Shown here one piece after another: positions 45,156 through 53,089 of a stretch of 64,000 nt of DNA. The stretch spans positions 5,456,001 to 5,520,000 of the forward strand of contig NZ_CP147846.1 in assembly GCF_037327425.1 (NCBI RefSeq), read 5' to 3'. The stretch comes from Rhodococcus sovatensis. Its GTDB lineage: Bacteria > Actinomycetota > Actinomycetes > Mycobacteriales > Mycobacteriaceae. How positions within the stretch are numbered: position 1 is the first letter of the stretch; each line of letters starts with the position of its first letter. Made by a program: the position numbers and the translations under genes. Below the pieces are notes generated by a model. The model was not told the DNA's origin. It was given only the letters and a program-made list of their open reading frames with translations, and ran no database searches.

Positions 45156-45196
45156 TGCACGCGGTCGAGATGAACAAAACGTGGTGTAAGCGTGCA
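45156..45196. promoter_or_regulatory. Inverted repeat in the IOR/Lrp divergent intergenic region
   Basis: TGCACGC (45156-45162) and GCGTGCA (45190-45196) form a 7-bp inverted repeat with a 27-bp spacer in the 152-bp gap between the oxidoreductase and the Lrp gene. It is a candidate Lrp-type site; the evidence is only the symmetry and the position. Confidence 0.3.
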
Positions 45197-45283
45197 TCGA
45201 TTCGGCTCTGCAATCAAAGGAAGGCGCAACAACTACACCATCGGGTCAGTTGGAGACGCCCGTCACGTCTGGAGTTGAGAACA

Positions 45284-45787
45284 ATGCTCAAGATCGACCG
45301 GCTCGACATCGAGTTGCTCGGGGTTCTCTCACGCAACGCCCGCGTCGGAATCGTGGAACTGGCGTCTGCGTTGGGAGTTGCACGCAACACCGTGCAGGCC
45401 CGGTTGGCACGCATGGTCGAGGCGCGCGTCCTGTCCGGATTCCGACCCGAACTGGACCTCACCGAAGTGGGGATCGCTGTCGAAGCATTCATGGCGTTGG
45501 AGTTGGAGCAGGGCCGTATCCAGAAGGTCGTGAACGCGCTGACGTCGATGCCGGAAGTGCTCGAGATCCACGCGACGACCGGGCGTGAGGACCTTCTCGT
45601 TCGAGTGGCCACCGCTACGCAGGCCGACCTGCAAGCTCTCGCTCAGAGAGTGGTGTCCGTGCAGGGCGTGTCGCACTCGTCGACGACGCTCGCCCTGACC
45701 ACCCCGCTGCGTTATCGCATACAACCTCTGCTCGAGCACCTCGGCAAGGAGGAGGGGTGGGGGCGTTCCACTCCGACCCCGCGCTGA
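45284..45787 (+). CDS. Lrp/AsnC family transcriptional regulator
   Basis: This DNA-binding regulator of amino-acid metabolism has 167 residues. The N-terminal winged helix reads LDIELLGVLSRNARVGIVEL, followed by ALGVARNTVQARLARMVEAR as the recognition helix. The C-terminal RAM ligand domain has VNALTSMPEVLEIHATTGRED, with the G-R-E-D-L motif. ATG 45284 has GGAG nine bases upstream and begins the family homology. It is divergent from the indolepyruvate oxidoreductase gene and likely senses an amino acid to control it and itself. Confidence 0.9.
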   Translation: MLKIDRLDIELLGVLSRNARVGIVELASALGVARNTVQARLARMVEARVLSGFRPELDLTEVGIAVEAFMALELEQGRIQKVVNALTSMPEVLEIHATTGREDLLVRVATATQADLQALAQRVVSVQGVSHSSTTLALTTPLRYRIQPLLEHLGKEEGWGRSTPTPR

Positions 45788-45827
45788 TCCCTCGCCCCAG
45801 GAACGGACCCGTCGGTAGGCTTCGGGT

Positions 45828-47354
45828 ATGACGGAGACACCTTCGTGGATCGAACTGATGGGCCGGCATGCGGCGTCGGGCACCCACGGATTGACGGCCA
45901 CCGTGACGACGCGAGGAGACGGCGAGCCCACGCACTGGCAGGTGTGGCGCTCACGCAGCGACCAGTGGCGCGTCGAGCAGGGCGGTGAACCGGTCTATCT
46001 CTTCGACGGCACGTCGGCCGTGATGCGCCGAGACGGCCGAATGCATCGATCGCAGAGCGACTTCCACATGCCATTGCTCGGATCGCCCGGACCGATGGCA
46101 TTCGTCGGAGGGCAGTCTCTGCTCGAGCGGATGTCGCAGAAGATCGTTCCCTCACCGCCGAGACTCGTCTCCGAAGGTGGGCGTCGGGCATACGCCGTCG
46201 ATCTCGCGCGCGACGGTGGGTCGGAAGTGGCCGAGGTCGTGCTGGACGACGAGACCGGGGTGCTTCTTCGCTTCACTGCCGATGCTGTCGACAGGCTCGT
46301 CGTGACCGATCTGCAGCTCCGCGGCGATTTGCCGGAAGACCTGTTCATTTGGGGTGGACCGGCTGAAGAGACGCCGCGGCCCGACCGCAACGAGGCACGG
46401 CGTCGGGCGCGGGAGGTGCCGTGGATCGCGGTATTGGTCCAGATGGTGCACGGGCCGAATCCCCCTGTGCGGGGGAAGCTCCGAAGTTCAGAGGAGCGCG
46501 GGGCAGCTGAGTCGTTCGGTCGGAATGTGGCGATCGGTTCGGTCGGTGACCTCTCGGTCTGGCGTGATGGCGCGCGCGTCCGCCTCGAACGGCCAGACGG
46601 CACGCCGGTCCTGATCAGCGACGGAATCCAGAGCTGGCGGTTCCGAGGCGGTAATGTGCCTGTGCACGAGCCTCTGGATCGGCTGCTGTTTCAGGGGAGC
46701 GGCACTGAATTGCTGGTGCGTCGACCGGCAGCGGAATGGGTCGGGGACGACTTCACCCAGCTGATCGGAACCGTCGAGATGACTCGTCGGCACGGGCGGT
46801 CCGTCTACGAGTTCGATCTCGCTCCGCCTGTGCACAAGCCACACCCGCTGCACATGGTCGTGGACGCAGAGACAGGACTTGTTCTTCTGCAGGGAGTTCC
46901 GTCGGTCGGCGCGGTCGACGAGTGGACCGAGTTCGAGGTCGTGGACTCGCTCGACGACGAGCTCTTCAGCTGGTCGGGGCCGTCGGAGTCGGCCGAGGAG
47001 CTCTTGCGGCGACAGCAGGAAGAGGACGAATCGGCTCGAAGAGAACACTTGACCTGGTTCCGCGACCATGTCACCGCTGAGCCGTTGACCGTCGAAACGA
47101 CGATCACACTCGAAGTGACTCAGATTCACGAATTGGACGAGCAGACAGGTGAGTTCAGCGCGAGCCTGGGCGATCACCGTCATTCCGGATCGCTCTCCAG
47201 GCGGCTTCATTCCGAGAATGTGTGGGCGCCGTACCCGGATGCCAGGATCTGGTCGAGCCACGGTTTCGACTGGGTACTGACGCTACGCGGCGTCGAGCTG
47301 AGCGACAGCGCGTTCGCGGACCTGCGGCGTCGCATCGATCCGAGTACTAGTTAG
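45828..47354 (+). CDS. Hypothetical cytoplasmic protein with internal duplication
   Basis: The 508-residue protein has no signal peptide, membrane helix or domain that I recognise. It appears to contain two related halves. The pattern HWQVWRSRSDQWRVEQGGEP with VYLFDGTSAVMRRDGRMH in the first half resembles DLSVWRDGARVRLERPDGTP with VLISDGIQSWRFRGG in the second. These are followed by a lipoprotein-carrier-like beta pattern (VVLDDETGVLLRF, VVDAETGLVLLQG). Such repeats suggest LolA/LppX-like or outer-membrane-sorting-like beta-sheets, but a secretion signal is missing. It sits 40 bases downstream of the Lrp gene and could be cotranscribed. Confidence 0.65.
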   Translation: MTETPSWIELMGRHAASGTHGLTATVTTRGDGEPTHWQVWRSRSDQWRVEQGGEPVYLFDGTSAVMRRDGRMHRSQSDFHMPLLGSPGPMAFVGGQSLLERMSQKIVPSPPRLVSEGGRRAYAVDLARDGGSEVAEVVLDDETGVLLRFTADAVDRLVVTDLQLRGDLPEDLFIWGGPAEETPRPDRNEARRRAREVPWIAVLVQMVHGPNPPVRGKLRSSEERGAAESFGRNVAIGSVGDLSVWRDGARVRLERPDGTPVLISDGIQSWRFRGGNVPVHEPLDRLLFQGSGTELLVRRPAAEWVGDDFTQLIGTVEMTRRHGRSVYEFDLAPPVHKPHPLHMVVDAETGLVLLQGVPSVGAVDEWTEFEVVDSLDDELFSWSGPSESAEELLRRQQEEDESARREHLTWFRDHVTAEPLTVETTITLEVTQIHELDEQTGEFSASLGDHRHSGSLSRRLHSENVWAPYPDARIWSSHGFDWVLTLRGVELSDSAFADLRRRIDPSTS

Positions 47355-47376
47355 ACCACGGGGGTATTGTCGTTCG

Positions 47377-48750
47377 GTGCCCAGCCTTAGTCCTCGTCGA
47401 GCCGGCGCGTTGGCCGATGCGCTGACGATCGTGTCCATCGTCGCCCTCGGTATCGGTGTTGCGGCGGTGGTGGATCGTAGCTCCTCGGCCCATGAATCCC
47501 CCGAATCGCCCGAGTCTTCCCGTTCTGTCGTTGCGGCCACCACGGAAGCCCAGGTGGCACCTGTCGATTCGACCTATCGGACTCCGGAAGTAACCTTCCC
47601 GACGACTATCCCGGGCTGCGACGTCGTCGAACCGCCGTCCGAAGGGTCGTTGACGTGGGGGCAGCTCGTCACCAGTGAAGATGCGTACGACAATCCGCAG
47701 TACCCCTGGTATTCCGGACCGCGGTCGGTGATGATGACCGAAGCGTTGCAGCAGGCGCTTCCCGAGGGCGTGGACATCCAATTCGGCAGTCACCGAGAGT
47801 CGTTGGTGTTCCAGCCGATCCCGCAGACCTCCGTCGAACCGGGGGAACCTGTAGTGCCGGGTTGGGCGTCGGCGTCTGCAGAGATGGGACGTGGTGACGC
47901 TATCGGTCTGCTGGCCGTGGCCGTGGCAGCGAATACCCCGGTTCCGCCGTGTGTGGCAGGTGCGGTGCAGGAACGGACAAGGTCTTCGGATGGAACGGTC
48001 ACCGACATCGACGAATCCTGGTACGAGTACGGCACGGACAGAACGAATTTCCGCAGTGTGATTACCTATACTCCGGACGGATCGGCGATCTCCGCAACCG
48101 CTTCCGACGCCGAGGGATTTCCGTCGGTCAATGCAGGGAATCGCGACACAGTGCTGACCGTCGATGAGCTGAAATCTATTGTCGCGCTGCCGGACCTGCG
48201 AGTCACCGCGCCGGTGCCCGCGAACACTCCTGGGCCGATGGCCGGGTGCGACGGGTCGGTGGCGTACAGCTCCGACGGACCCCCGATCGACGCTGATGCC
48301 GCGGAGAAGTTGAACGACGCCCTCGCCGAAGTCGATATCGACGAACGATTCGAACCAGGCCTGAACACGCTGAGACTCGCCGACTTCGGGACCGAAGTTG
48401 TGTGCACGCACGTCGCCGTACTCGGAACCGGTGCAGACATTTCCATGTCCATCATGGGTGGGCAGGAACTGCCGACGGTTCCCGACATCTACGATCCGGC
48501 GTACGACAACCGCCCGCTCTCTACCGAAACCCTCGACGACGGTGCGGTTCTTCAGCTCGACGAGATGCCCTACTCCTATTCGCCTGCTCCGCAGGAGGGG
48601 TCGACGGGCGGGATGCGTCGCACCGTCACGGTGACGTACCCGTCGGGAACGCAGGTGGAGGTTCGCTCACACGCCGAACGTCCCGACGAGCCTCTCGGAG
48701 TGGACACGCTGCGAGCCATCGCCACCGCGGACGGATTGGACGTTCTGTGA
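47377..48750 (+). CDS. Hypothetical membrane-anchored extracytoplasmic protein
   Basis: The 457-residue protein starts at GTG (VPSLSPRRAGALADA). It has one N-terminal helix (TIVSIVALGIGVAAVV) and then a Ser/Pro/Glu-rich linker (SSSAHESPESPESS). The remaining part is predicted to lie outside the membrane. It shows two similar modules, each with a Cys-containing strand (TTIPGCDVVEPPSEG and GPMAGCDGSVAYSSDG) and a VTVTYPSGTQVEVRSH-like strand. No known domain is recognised. The next gene starts inside its stop (GTGA), so the two are co-expressed and possibly form a complex. Confidence 0.65.
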   Translation: MPSLSPRRAGALADALTIVSIVALGIGVAAVVDRSSSAHESPESPESSRSVVAATTEAQVAPVDSTYRTPEVTFPTTIPGCDVVEPPSEGSLTWGQLVTSEDAYDNPQYPWYSGPRSVMMTEALQQALPEGVDIQFGSHRESLVFQPIPQTSVEPGEPVVPGWASASAEMGRGDAIGLLAVAVAANTPVPPCVAGAVQERTRSSDGTVTDIDESWYEYGTDRTNFRSVITYTPDGSAISATASDAEGFPSVNAGNRDTVLTVDELKSIVALPDLRVTAPVPANTPGPMAGCDGSVAYSSDGPPIDADAAEKLNDALAEVDIDERFEPGLNTLRLADFGTEVVCTHVAVLGTGADISMSIMGGQELPTVPDIYDPAYDNRPLSTETLDDGAVLQLDEMPYSYSPAPQEGSTGGMRRTVTVTYPSGTQVEVRSHAERPDEPLGVDTLRAIATADGLDVL

Positions 48751-50075
48751 ACCCCTACCGAAGGCTGGCCGTCACTGCCGTGGTTGCGATCGTCAGCGTC
48801 GGCGTAGCAGTAGCTTCGGTGGCCACTGCACCTCGCGAGGACGTGGAGCCCACACGGTCGACTGCCACGTCGCCGGGGGCCGTCTGGACTCTCGACGCTG
48901 CCGACGTGCTCGGTGACGAGTTCGCGACGTTCGAAGACCCCGTCGGTGGACGATTCGGTGAGGTAGCCGGAGGCGTCATCGACGCGGGTGATGTGCTCGT
49001 TGCGAAGGCCGGCTTGATCAACCAGGAGTCGAAGGAGTTCGAGAGATCGGAACTGGTCGGGTTCGACGCTTCGACGGGTGTCGTGCGGTGGACGGCGTCG
49101 GCCGACGGGATCGGTCATTGCTCGTCGACAGTTGTCGGTTCGTTCGTGTTGTGCATCAGTGGAAGTGATGTCGTAGCGGTCGATTCTGCGTCCGGGGAGG
49201 TGACGCGCTACCCAACCGGGTGGAACCTGTTCCGCGTGACTGCGGACGGCGCCGATATCTACGTGGTCGAGGGGGAAGAAGACGGATACTCCGTCCGTAT
49301 TCATCGGGGGACGCTCGACGACTTCGACTCGCGGTGGTCACTCACCGTGGACGACACGTGGGTGGACCCGAGCAATCGGCTCGAGATCGTGACGATCGCA
49401 GGCGGCAACGGGGTGGCCCGGTTCTCGTCGGGAACAGCCTTGTTCGATGTCGAGACCGGTGAACTTGTCGACAACTTCGCCTCTCCCGACTGCGTACGCG
49501 AACGATCCAAGCGCGGTGACGAGGTCTTCTTCGTGGTCGGTCGGCGTTGCTCCGACTTGTTCGTCTTTCGCTCGGACCTCGTCGACTCGACCGGACGAAC
49601 CATCGCGACGGCAGATACCGAGCTCTATCAGCGGGTATCGGTCGATGCGCTGAATGCGCCGGACGATCCGGTCATGTTCGGCGGCACAGCGTTCGACCCG
49701 ATTTCGGGCCAAACGCTCTGGACGGCGGACGACTACAACTTCACCAGCGACGTTGCGATAGTCGACGGCGTGGTTATCGCACAGTCCGTGCCGGCGCGCG
49801 ATCTCCGCACAGGTGCGCAACTGTGGTCGGACGATGTGGAGCCGGTCAATACTCTGCCGACGGCGGTGCATGGCGGCGCCGCGTACGTCGTGGACTGGCA
49901 GGAGATCCTGGCGCTCGATCCTGCCACGGGTAGTCGTCGCGCATCCGTGTCGATCGATTCACTGGTGGGCAACACCGACGGTAGGTCCGAGGAGGTAGCG
50001 CTCCAGGAAATCGGAGGAGGGGTTCTGGTGGTCAACGAGACGCGGCTCAATCTGTTGCCACCTGTGAGCGAGTAG
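48747..50075 (+). CDS. Membrane-anchored PQQ-like beta-propeller protein
   Basis: This 442-residue protein has an N-terminal helix (AVTAVVAIVSVGVAVASV). The outer domain is made of repeated blade motifs of the PQQ/quinoprotein type. Examples are LVGFDASTGVVRWTAS, DVVAVDSASGEVTRYPTG, FDPISGQTLWTADDY and ILALDPATGSRRASVS. Such propellers usually bind proteins rather than PQQ when lone, as with BamB-like proteins. The GTG start at 48747 overlaps the previous gene by GTGA; the frame is open further upstream but is not coding there. Function unknown; the tight coupling to the preceding membrane protein is the best clue. Confidence 0.72.
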   Translation: MNPYRRLAVTAVVAIVSVGVAVASVATAPREDVEPTRSTATSPGAVWTLDAADVLGDEFATFEDPVGGRFGEVAGGVIDAGDVLVAKAGLINQESKEFERSELVGFDASTGVVRWTASADGIGHCSSTVVGSFVLCISGSDVVAVDSASGEVTRYPTGWNLFRVTADGADIYVVEGEEDGYSVRIHRGTLDDFDSRWSLTVDDTWVDPSNRLEIVTIAGGNGVARFSSGTALFDVETGELVDNFASPDCVRERSKRGDEVFFVVGRRCSDLFVFRSDLVDSTGRTIATADTELYQRVSVDALNAPDDPVMFGGTAFDPISGQTLWTADDYNFTSDVAIVDGVVIAQSVPARDLRTGAQLWSDDVEPVNTLPTAVHGGAAYVVDWQEILALDPATGSRRASVSIDSLVGNTDGRSEEVALQEIGGGVLVVNETRLNLLPPVSE

Positions 50076-50093
50076 TTTCGATCGGCGCTGGGT

Positions 50094-50107
50094 AGGTAGT
50101 CTTACCT
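50094..50107. promoter_or_regulatory. Inverted repeat resembling a degenerate DtxR/IdeR iron box
   Basis: AGGTA-GTCT-TACCT is symmetric and recalls the AGGTnnnnnnnACCT core of IdeR boxes, but it is one base short. It directly precedes a fragment of a siderophore-binding-protein-like gene, which makes an iron-regulated ancestral promoter plausible. Confidence 0.3.
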
Positions 50108-50125
50108 TTGTTGTGACGCCGCCTG

Positions 50126-50443
50126 GTGTCCTCAGCAGCTCAGCGACGTCTCACCCGTTCTCGGCGCACCGGCGCACAATGGCAGGAACGACTTCTACTC
50201 CTCGGCTCACTCACCGGCGACGTTCTGGTGATCTCCAATCAGGCCTCCGATCAGGCCGAGTTCGACGCATGGTTCGCGAATCCGCTGATCGCGCGTCTCC
50301 CCAGCGTGCAGAACGACCAAGCGATCGTGCTGAACCTGTCACCCGAACGGAGGGTCACCTACAACGGCGAGCTGCAGGAGTTCACTGGCCACTTCGGTCG
50401 GACCTGCTGGTGCCCAAGCTTTCGGACAAGCTCAGCTGACTAG
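50126..50443 (+). pseudogene. Remnant of a periplasmic (siderophore-type) ABC transporter substrate-binding protein
   Basis: The frame encodes about 105 residues. TGDVLVISNQASDQAEFDAW followed by FANPLIARLPSVQNDQAIVLN matches the C-terminal part of FecB/BtuF-type binding proteins, where a D-(V/I)-L-(V/L/F) strand precedes a P-L-x-x-L-P-A-V-(R/Q)-x-x-R stretch. There is no signal peptide or N-terminal lobe, and the last residues (GRTCWCPSFRTSSAD) look frameshifted. No permease or ATPase gene is adjacent. I read it as a decayed gene end. Confidence 0.5.
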
Positions 50444-51648
50444 CTGGCGACCGGCACACTCGCGGCCGACATTGCGGCGGCGATGATCGCCAGCACACCG
50501 AGAACGATGTACGCACCCGAGTAGCTCCCCGTCCATGATGCGAGCAGCGCACCCACCCATGGTGCGAATGCCATCGTGACGATCACGGGTGCGGACACGA
50601 CTCCGTTCAAGTGTCCGTACTCAGAGGGCCCCCACCTGTCGGTGATCGCGGTGGCTTGGATGAGCGTGAGCACCCCGCGCGCGAGTCCGGCGCCGACGGC
50701 GAGAGCGATGAGTCCCACCGTCGACGTCGCGACACCCAGGAAGAAAGTGGTCACAGCGGCGGCAGCGATGATGCCGACGGTTCGCCCGCGAACTCCGGTG
50801 AACCGTTGCAGCGGCAGGTATCCGATGCGTCCGAGGACTTGCCCGAGGCCGCCGAGTCCGAGTGCGGTGGCAGCGACGGCAGAGTCGGCGCCGTGCTCGA
50901 GCAGTAGTGGCACGAGGTTGAATACGCCTGCGAACGCGACGAACGCCGTCAGGCTCAGGGACGCGGTGAGCATGATGAACGGCCGACTGCGGACGACGTC
51001 GGACCGGTGCATCGCACCATGATGTGGCGCGCTCACATCGGGCCAGCGTCCCCGCAGGCCGAGTAGGTGACCCGGGACGGTGACGACGAACAGTAGGAGT
51101 GCGAGTACCAGATATGTTCGACGCCAATCGCTCTGATTCGACAGTAGGGCCGTCAGTGGCGCGAACACCGTGCTGGCCAACCCGGCCGCGAGGGTGAGGA
51201 TCATCAGCGCGCGTACGCGGTCCGCTCCCCACCACCGCGTCAACGCTGCGAATGCGGGAGGATACAGAACAGCGCCCATCGCAGTCCCCGCGATGACCCA
51301 CCCGAAGTAGAACATCGTCAGGTTCTGCGACACGGCGACGAGCACCAACGCAGGAGCTGCAACGACCGATCCGAGCGTCATCACCCAGCGCGGTCCGTGG
51401 CGATCCAGCATCCGCCCGACCGGGATGCCGATAAGCGCTGCAACGAGTTGGCTCAACGAGAACGCCGCGACGATCGACGTGGTCGACCATCCCGTGTCCG
51501 CGGAAATCGCAGGGGAGAGAACAGGAAACGCGTAATACAGAATGCCCCAACTGGTGATCTCGGTGACGCACAGAACCGACAGCACCCGGCGTCGACCAGG
51601 ATGTGCTTCCTCCTTCGTCGACGCCGGATCGGTGACCGACTCAGTCAC
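50440..51648 (-). CDS. MFS transporter in arsenic island
   Basis: This is a twelve-helix major facilitator protein of 402 residues. The helix 2-3 loop has IPVGRMLDRHGPRWVMTLGS, matching the MFS G-x-x-x-D-R-x-G-x-R motif, and WWGADRVRALMILTLAAGLA is in helix 5. It overlaps the upstream flavoprotein gene by 8 bases and so is cotranscribed with it, away from the ArsR-ArsN gene. An efflux role for an oxidised or conjugated arsenical is likely from context. Sequence alone does not give the substrate. Confidence 0.8.
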   Translation of the reverse strand: MTESVTDPASTKEEAHPGRRRVLSVLCVTEITSWGILYYAFPVLSPAISADTGWSTTSIVAAFSLSQLVAALIGIPVGRMLDRHGPRWVMTLGSVVAAPALVLVAVSQNLTMFYFGWVIAGTAMGAVLYPPAFAALTRWWGADRVRALMILTLAAGLASTVFAPLTALLSNQSDWRRTYLVLALLLFVVTVPGHLLGLRGRWPDVSAPHHGAMHRSDVVRSRPFIMLTASLSLTAFVAFAGVFNLVPLLLEHGADSAVAATALGLGGLGQVLGRIGYLPLQRFTGVRGRTVGIIAAAAVTTFFLGVATSTVGLIALAVGAGLARGVLTLIQATAITDRWGPSEYGHLNGVVSAPVIVTMAFAPWVGALLASWTGSYSGAYIVLGVLAIIAAAMSAASVPVAS

Positions 51649-52987
51649 GGCTGCCAGACGGCGCGCTGAGGCTGATCAGCTCCGGTGCCGCCGGCGCGCC
51701 GCAACATCCACCACTCCCGCCGGCGTCGGCATTCGGGTCGTCGAAGAGTCCGGCACCGCCGCAGACGCCGGTATCGGGAAGCGTCAGTTCGACCTTTCGC
51801 GCACCGTCATGATCACCCGCGAGTTCGGCTGCGATGCTGCGGACCTGCTCGTAACCGGTCATCGCCAGGAACGTCGGGGCACGGCCGTAGCTCTTCATGC
51901 CGACCAGGTAGAGGCCGGGCTCGGGCTGGGTGAGTTCCTCGACGCCGTGTGGGTAGACCGTTCCGCAGGAGTGCATGTTCGGATCGATCAGTGCTGCAAG
52001 GAACTTCGGGGCTTGCAACGTGGGATCGAGATCGAGGCGAACCTCGGACAGCCAGGACAGATCCGGTCGAAATCCGGTCAGCGCGACGATTCGGTCGACG
52101 CCGTCGATGCGGGCACCGGCGTCGCCGACGAGTGTGAGCTGGTCACTGTTTGCCACAACTTCCTCGGTGCGGAATCCGGAGACCACGTTGAGGTAACCGT
52201 CATCGACAGCCTTCTTCGCCCGTAGACCGAGCGCGCCGCGTGCTGCGAGCTCGTCGGACTCACCGCCGCCGAACACCGAGTCGGTGACACCGCGTCGCAC
52301 TGCCCAGGTGAGTCTTGTGCCCGGATGGGTGGCGGCCAGCTCGGCAAAGGTGATGATTGCAGTCAGCGCCGAATGTCCACTGCCGGCGATGACGATGTGC
52401 TTGCCTGCGAACTCGGACCGGATTGCATCGTCGGTGAGATCGGGAACGCGGTAGTCGATGCGCCGGGAAGCGCCGCGTTCTCCGATGGCCGGAAGTCCCT
52501 CGCTACCTAGCGGGTTGGGGGATCCCCACGTGCCGGAGGCGTCGACGACGGCCCGAGCCAGGATGCGTTCCTCGCTGCCGTCACCGTGACGAACGTGGAC
52601 CGAGAGGGGTTCGGTGTCACGGCCGGCGTCGACGACGCGATCACGTCCGCGTCGCGCGACACCTACTACCTCGGAGTCGAATCGGACCGCGTCGCCGAGC
52701 TCTGCAGCGAGCGGCGCGAGGTAGCTTTCGACCCATTCGCGGCCGGTGGCGTAGGTGTCGCCGTCGGGCGCGGTCCATCCGGTCGGCGCGAGCAACCGCG
52801 CAGCGGCGGGGTCGACGACCTCGGACCACGGGGAGAACAGGCGGACGTGATTCCACTCTGCGACGGAGGATCCAGCACCCGCGCCGCGTTCGAGCACGAC
52901 TACCTCGGAGCCGGTTTCGGTCAAGTGTGCAGCGGCGGCGAGGCCGATCGGTCCCGCTCCGACCACTACTACGGGGTACTCGGTCAT
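51641..52987 (-). CDS. FAD/NAD(P)-dependent flavoprotein monooxygenase-like protein of ars locus
   Basis: This two-dinucleotide-binding-domain flavoprotein has 448 residues. The FAD site is VVVVGAGPIGLAAAAHLTET with ERG at the strand-2 end, and the NAD(P) site is HIVIAGSGHSALTAIITFAE. The C-terminal tail contains CCGAPAAPE with two adjacent Cys, which could bind arsenic(III). The start ATG 52987 has AAGGGA seven bases upstream, and an ATG 30 bases earlier is less likely. It is divergent from the ArsR-ArsN fusion over a shared operator and is followed by an MFS exporter. It may oxidise trivalent (methyl)arsenicals. The reaction is inferred. Confidence 0.78.
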   Translation of the reverse strand: MTEYPVVVVGAGPIGLAAAAHLTETGSEVVVLERGAGAGSSVAEWNHVRLFSPWSEVVDPAAARLLAPTGWTAPDGDTYATGREWVESYLAPLAAELGDAVRFDSEVVGVARRGRDRVVDAGRDTEPLSVHVRHGDGSEERILARAVVDASGTWGSPNPLGSEGLPAIGERGASRRIDYRVPDLTDDAIRSEFAGKHIVIAGSGHSALTAIITFAELAATHPGTRLTWAVRRGVTDSVFGGGESDELAARGALGLRAKKAVDDGYLNVVSGFRTEEVVANSDQLTLVGDAGARIDGVDRIVALTGFRPDLSWLSEVRLDLDPTLQAPKFLAALIDPNMHSCGTVYPHGVEELTQPEPGLYLVGMKSYGRAPTFLAMTGYEQVRSIAAELAGDHDGARKVELTLPDTGVCGGAGLFDDPNADAGGSGGCCGAPAAPELISLSAPSGSRD

Positions 52988-53031
52988 CTGTACTTCCCTT
53001 TCATCGATGGTCATCAATGTTCGCTGAGCCG

Positions 53032-53083
53032 ACTATATCGATGGTTGTCGATGATGGCAACCATCGATTGCTGTCGATATACT
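53032..53083. promoter_or_regulatory. Divergent promoters and ArsR-type operator
   Basis: An 11-bp perfect inverted repeat, ATCGATGGTTG (53037-53047) and CAACCATCGAT (53058-53068), lies in the 102-bp gap. Leftward, TTGCCA (53060-53055) and TATAGT (53037-53032) are 17 bp apart. Rightward, TGGCAA (53055-53060) and TATACT (53078-53083) are also 17 bp apart. The two promoters would share the same -35 hexamer, enclosed by the operator. The rightward -10 is only 6 bases from the ATG, so that mRNA should be leaderless. Confidence 0.6.
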
Positions 53084-53089
53084 CGCGTG

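Noticed and set aside
52586..53089. N-terminal extension of the ArsR-ArsN fusion
   Set aside because: It runs through the divergent flavoprotein gene and the operator; ArsR homology and the promoter place the start at 53090.
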